This document shows, one piece after another, positions 62,964 through 64,000 of a DNA stretch of 64,000 nucleotides. A model generated the notes under the pieces. That model was given only the letters and a program-made list of their open reading frames with translations, was not told the origin of the DNA and searched no databases. The position numbers and the translations under genes were made by a program. The stretch's first letter is position 1. Every line of letters starts with the position of its first letter. The stretch is from Cereibacter ovatus. Lineage in GTDB: Bacteria; Pseudomonadota; Alphaproteobacteria; Rhodobacterales; Rhodobacteraceae. The stretch covers positions 55,362 to 119,361 of the forward strand of contig NZ_OAOQ01000010.1 of assembly GCF_900207575.1 (NCBI RefSeq), written 5' to 3'.

Positions 62964-63347
62964 CCGCGGGTGATCGATGAGGCGCAGGCCGAGGTCTATC
63001 TGCGCCGCACGGTCGAGAAGTTCGCCGCGACGATCCGGCCCATGATCACCGCGCCCGTGAACGAGAACGAGTTCGGGGCGATGGTGAGCCTCGCCTACAA
63101 CATCGGCCCGGCCGCCTTCGGGCGCTCGTCGGTCCTGTCGCGGTTCAACGCCGGCAAGATCCAGTCGGCCGCCGACGCCTTCCGCATGTGGAACCAAGCC
63201 GGCGGCAAGGTTCTGCCCGGCCTCGTCCGCCGCCGCGAGGCAGAGCGCGCACTTTTCCTGACGCCAGTCGCCACCCCTGCCCCGCAATCGCCGTGGGCCG
63301 CGCTGGTGGCCCTCGTGCAATCCCTCATCACCCGCAAAGGAGCCTGA
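62964..63347 (+). pseudogene. Phage lysozyme (GH24), C-terminal fragment
   Basis: From IDEAQAEVYLRRTVEKFAA onward the frame reads as the C-terminal two-thirds of a phage lysozyme (NENEFGAMVSLAYNIGPAAF, SAADAFRMWNQAGGKVLPGL, RRREAERALFL). The N-terminal portion with the catalytic Glu and Asp is missing. The sequence before it (62869-62963) is open but unlike a lysozyme start. The deletion that removed the phage late genes most likely joined terminase to this point. Confidence 0.75.
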
Positions 63348-63348
63348 C

Positions 63349-63558
63349 ATGGGCAACGTCTACTCCCGTCTTCTCGTCTACGCGCTCGGTGGCGGCGCCT
63401 TCATCCTCTCCGTGCTCGGGCTGGCCAGCTATGACCCGGCGACGGGCGTGGTGGATATTGCCCCCTTCAACATCGGCAGCGCCGCCGCGCTCATCGGCAC
63501 TGCGGCGGGATCGGTCGGCACCGTGCTTGGCGTGTTCAAGATCTGGGGCACCAAGTGA
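63349..63558 (+). CDS. Small holin-like membrane protein
   Basis: Predicted 69 residues (AAAGGAG upstream). Two hydrophobic stretches (LLVYALGGGAFILSVLGLA, about 8-26, and IGSAAALIGTAAGSVGTVLG, about 42-61) and a short charged end. Position right after the lysozyme suggests a holin or anti-holin. Its stop overlaps the next GTG start. Confidence 0.6.
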   Translation: MGNVYSRLLVYALGGGAFILSVLGLASYDPATGVVDIAPFNIGSAAALIGTAAGSVGTVLGVFKIWGTK

Positions 63559-63767
63559 CGTGGCTTGCCGCGCTCGTGGGGCCGCTCCTGCGGCTCCTGA
63601 CGGCGCTCGGGCTCTACCGGGCCGGGCGCCAATCCGCCGCTCTGGAGGCGGCCGAACGAACCCTCAGCGCCGAAGCAACCCGCAGACAGGTGGAAGATGA
63701 AATCGCTGACGACACTGATCTCGCTGCTCGCGCTCGCAGGTCTGGCCTCGTGCGGCCCCGCGACTGA
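63555..63767 (+). CDS. Rz-like (i-spanin) candidate
   Basis: Predicted 70 residues from GTG 63555: MTWLAALVGPLLRLLTALGL membrane anchor, then a charged helical part (AALEAAERTLSAEATRRQVE). An N-terminal anchor plus coiled-coil-like tail is the Rz pattern, although short. The next gene starts inside it in another frame, as Rz1 does inside Rz. Confidence 0.55.
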   Translation: MTWLAALVGPLLRLLTALGLYRAGRQSAALEAAERTLSAEATRRQVEDEIADDTDLAARARRSGLVRPRD

Positions 63768-63903
63768 TGCGGGCTGCGCTGGCTGGCGCGCTGTGCGCGT
63801 GGCGGATGCGACGGTGGACTATCTGGCCGCGCACGACGAGGCGGCGCTCGAGGCGCTGATCGCCCACCACGAGACCGGCCAGCGCCTCGGGTGCTGGCGG
63901 TGA
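63697..63903 (+). CDS. Rz1-like outer-membrane lipoprotein (o-spanin) candidate
   Basis: Predicted 68 residues: MKSLTTLISLLALAGLASCG is a lipoprotein signal with lipobox LASC. The mature part has two more cysteines (DAGCAGWRAV and QRLGCWR). It starts within the Rz-like gene in a different frame, the hallmark nested spanin layout. Confidence 0.6.
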   Translation: MKSLTTLISLLALAGLASCGPATDAGCAGWRAVRVADATVDYLAAHDEAALEALIAHHETGQRLGCWR

Positions 63904-64000
63904 CCGATCAAGAGCAATGGGCCGCCCTCGTGCTTTGGGCGGCCTGCATCACCGAGATGGCGCGCCGCGCCCATGGAGATCCGAATGTCCGACCCGTTCA
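63900..64000 (+). CDS. Hypothetical phage protein, 5' part (partial)
   Basis: GTG at 63900 overlaps the previous stop (GTGA) and reads MTDQEQWAALVLWAACITEM to the window edge. Too little is present to name it; the coupling suggests it belongs to the lysis operon. Confidence 0.45.
   Translation, partial: MTDQEQWAALVLWAACITEMARRAHGDPNVRPV

Larger units (their letters stand above)
60423..64000. mobile_element. Degraded prophage remnant integrated at tRNA-Met
   Basis: Integrase, three small leftward early-type genes, a terminase fragment, a lysozyme fragment and a lysis cassette follow in 3.6 kb. The repressor, replication, head and tail genes are missing, so at least two internal deletions occurred. 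The right end is outside the window. The order int-early / terminase / lysis is that of lambdoid-type alphaproteobacterial phages. Confidence 0.8.

Noticed and set aside
60438-64000. Defence island or integrative conjugative element at the tRNA
   Set aside because: Only phage-type genes are seen; no conjugation, restriction, toxin-antitoxin or retron genes in the visible part.

Overview
This looks like a chromosomal segment of an alphaproteobacterium of the order Rhodobacterales (Paracoccaceae/Roseobacteraceae type). GC content is high. The rpsA-ihfB-lapA-trpF-trpB string, an alphaproteobacterial-style aroA-cmk pair, ModE with two Mop domains, a VPLPA-CTERM-like protein and GlxA/GbdR-type regulators all fit that group. 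Calls come from reading translated sequence and recalling families; no database search was run.

Layout. 1-7.5 kb: the 3' end of an RTX secreted protein, a Tat-exported protein of unknown function, a methyltransferase, a C-terminally anchored surface protein and a GlxA-type regulator. 6.7-11.3 kb: a molybdate locus with modE convergent to modABC, then modD; a ModE-box-like palindrome precedes both modA and modD. 11.6-22.4 kb: a polyol uptake and catabolism locus built around a divergent promoter. Leftward are a SorC regulator, a PfkB kinase, a GatZ/KbaZ protein and two short-chain polyol dehydrogenases. Rightward are a sugar-type ABC transporter, a small two-helix membrane protein, a xylitol-type dehydrogenase and the ATPase. 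A tRNA-Ile2 (CAU) and a decayed stretch with an IS3 remnant follow.

23.6-31.9 kb is housekeeping: trmB, aroA, cmk, rpsA (frameshifted at its 3' end by a pentanucleotide expansion), ihfB, lapA, trpF, trpB. 32-41.4 kb is mixed: a chemotaxis receptor, an orphan CbiM under a cobalamin riboswitch, an old-yellow-enzyme/FAD fusion with a divergent TetR regulator, a glutathionyl-hydroquinone reductase, and bluB under a second cobalamin riboswitch. 41.5-51 kb: a rhomboid protease, a class III aminotransferase, a GMC dehydrogenase and a complete branched-chain-amino-acid-type ABC operon with a divergent LysR regulator.

51-60.4 kb: selD, tesA divergent to a ybbA-ybbP-like exporter, mnmH with its usual FAD-oxidoreductase partner (the selenouridine branch of selenium use) and rpoN. 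60.3-64 kb: an elongator tRNA-Met gene carries a tyrosine integrase on its 3' flank. This opens a strongly deleted prophage remnant in which a terminase fragment abuts a lysozyme fragment, followed by an intact-looking lysis cassette of holin-like, Rz-like and Rz1-like genes.

The observations most worth a second look are the rpsA frameshift reading through its own terminator, the paired Mo-boxes, the orphan riboswitch-controlled CbiM, the small membrane gene inside the polyol transporter operon, and the collapsed prophage that kept its lysis module. I found no convincing new multi-gene system, CRISPR array or defence island.
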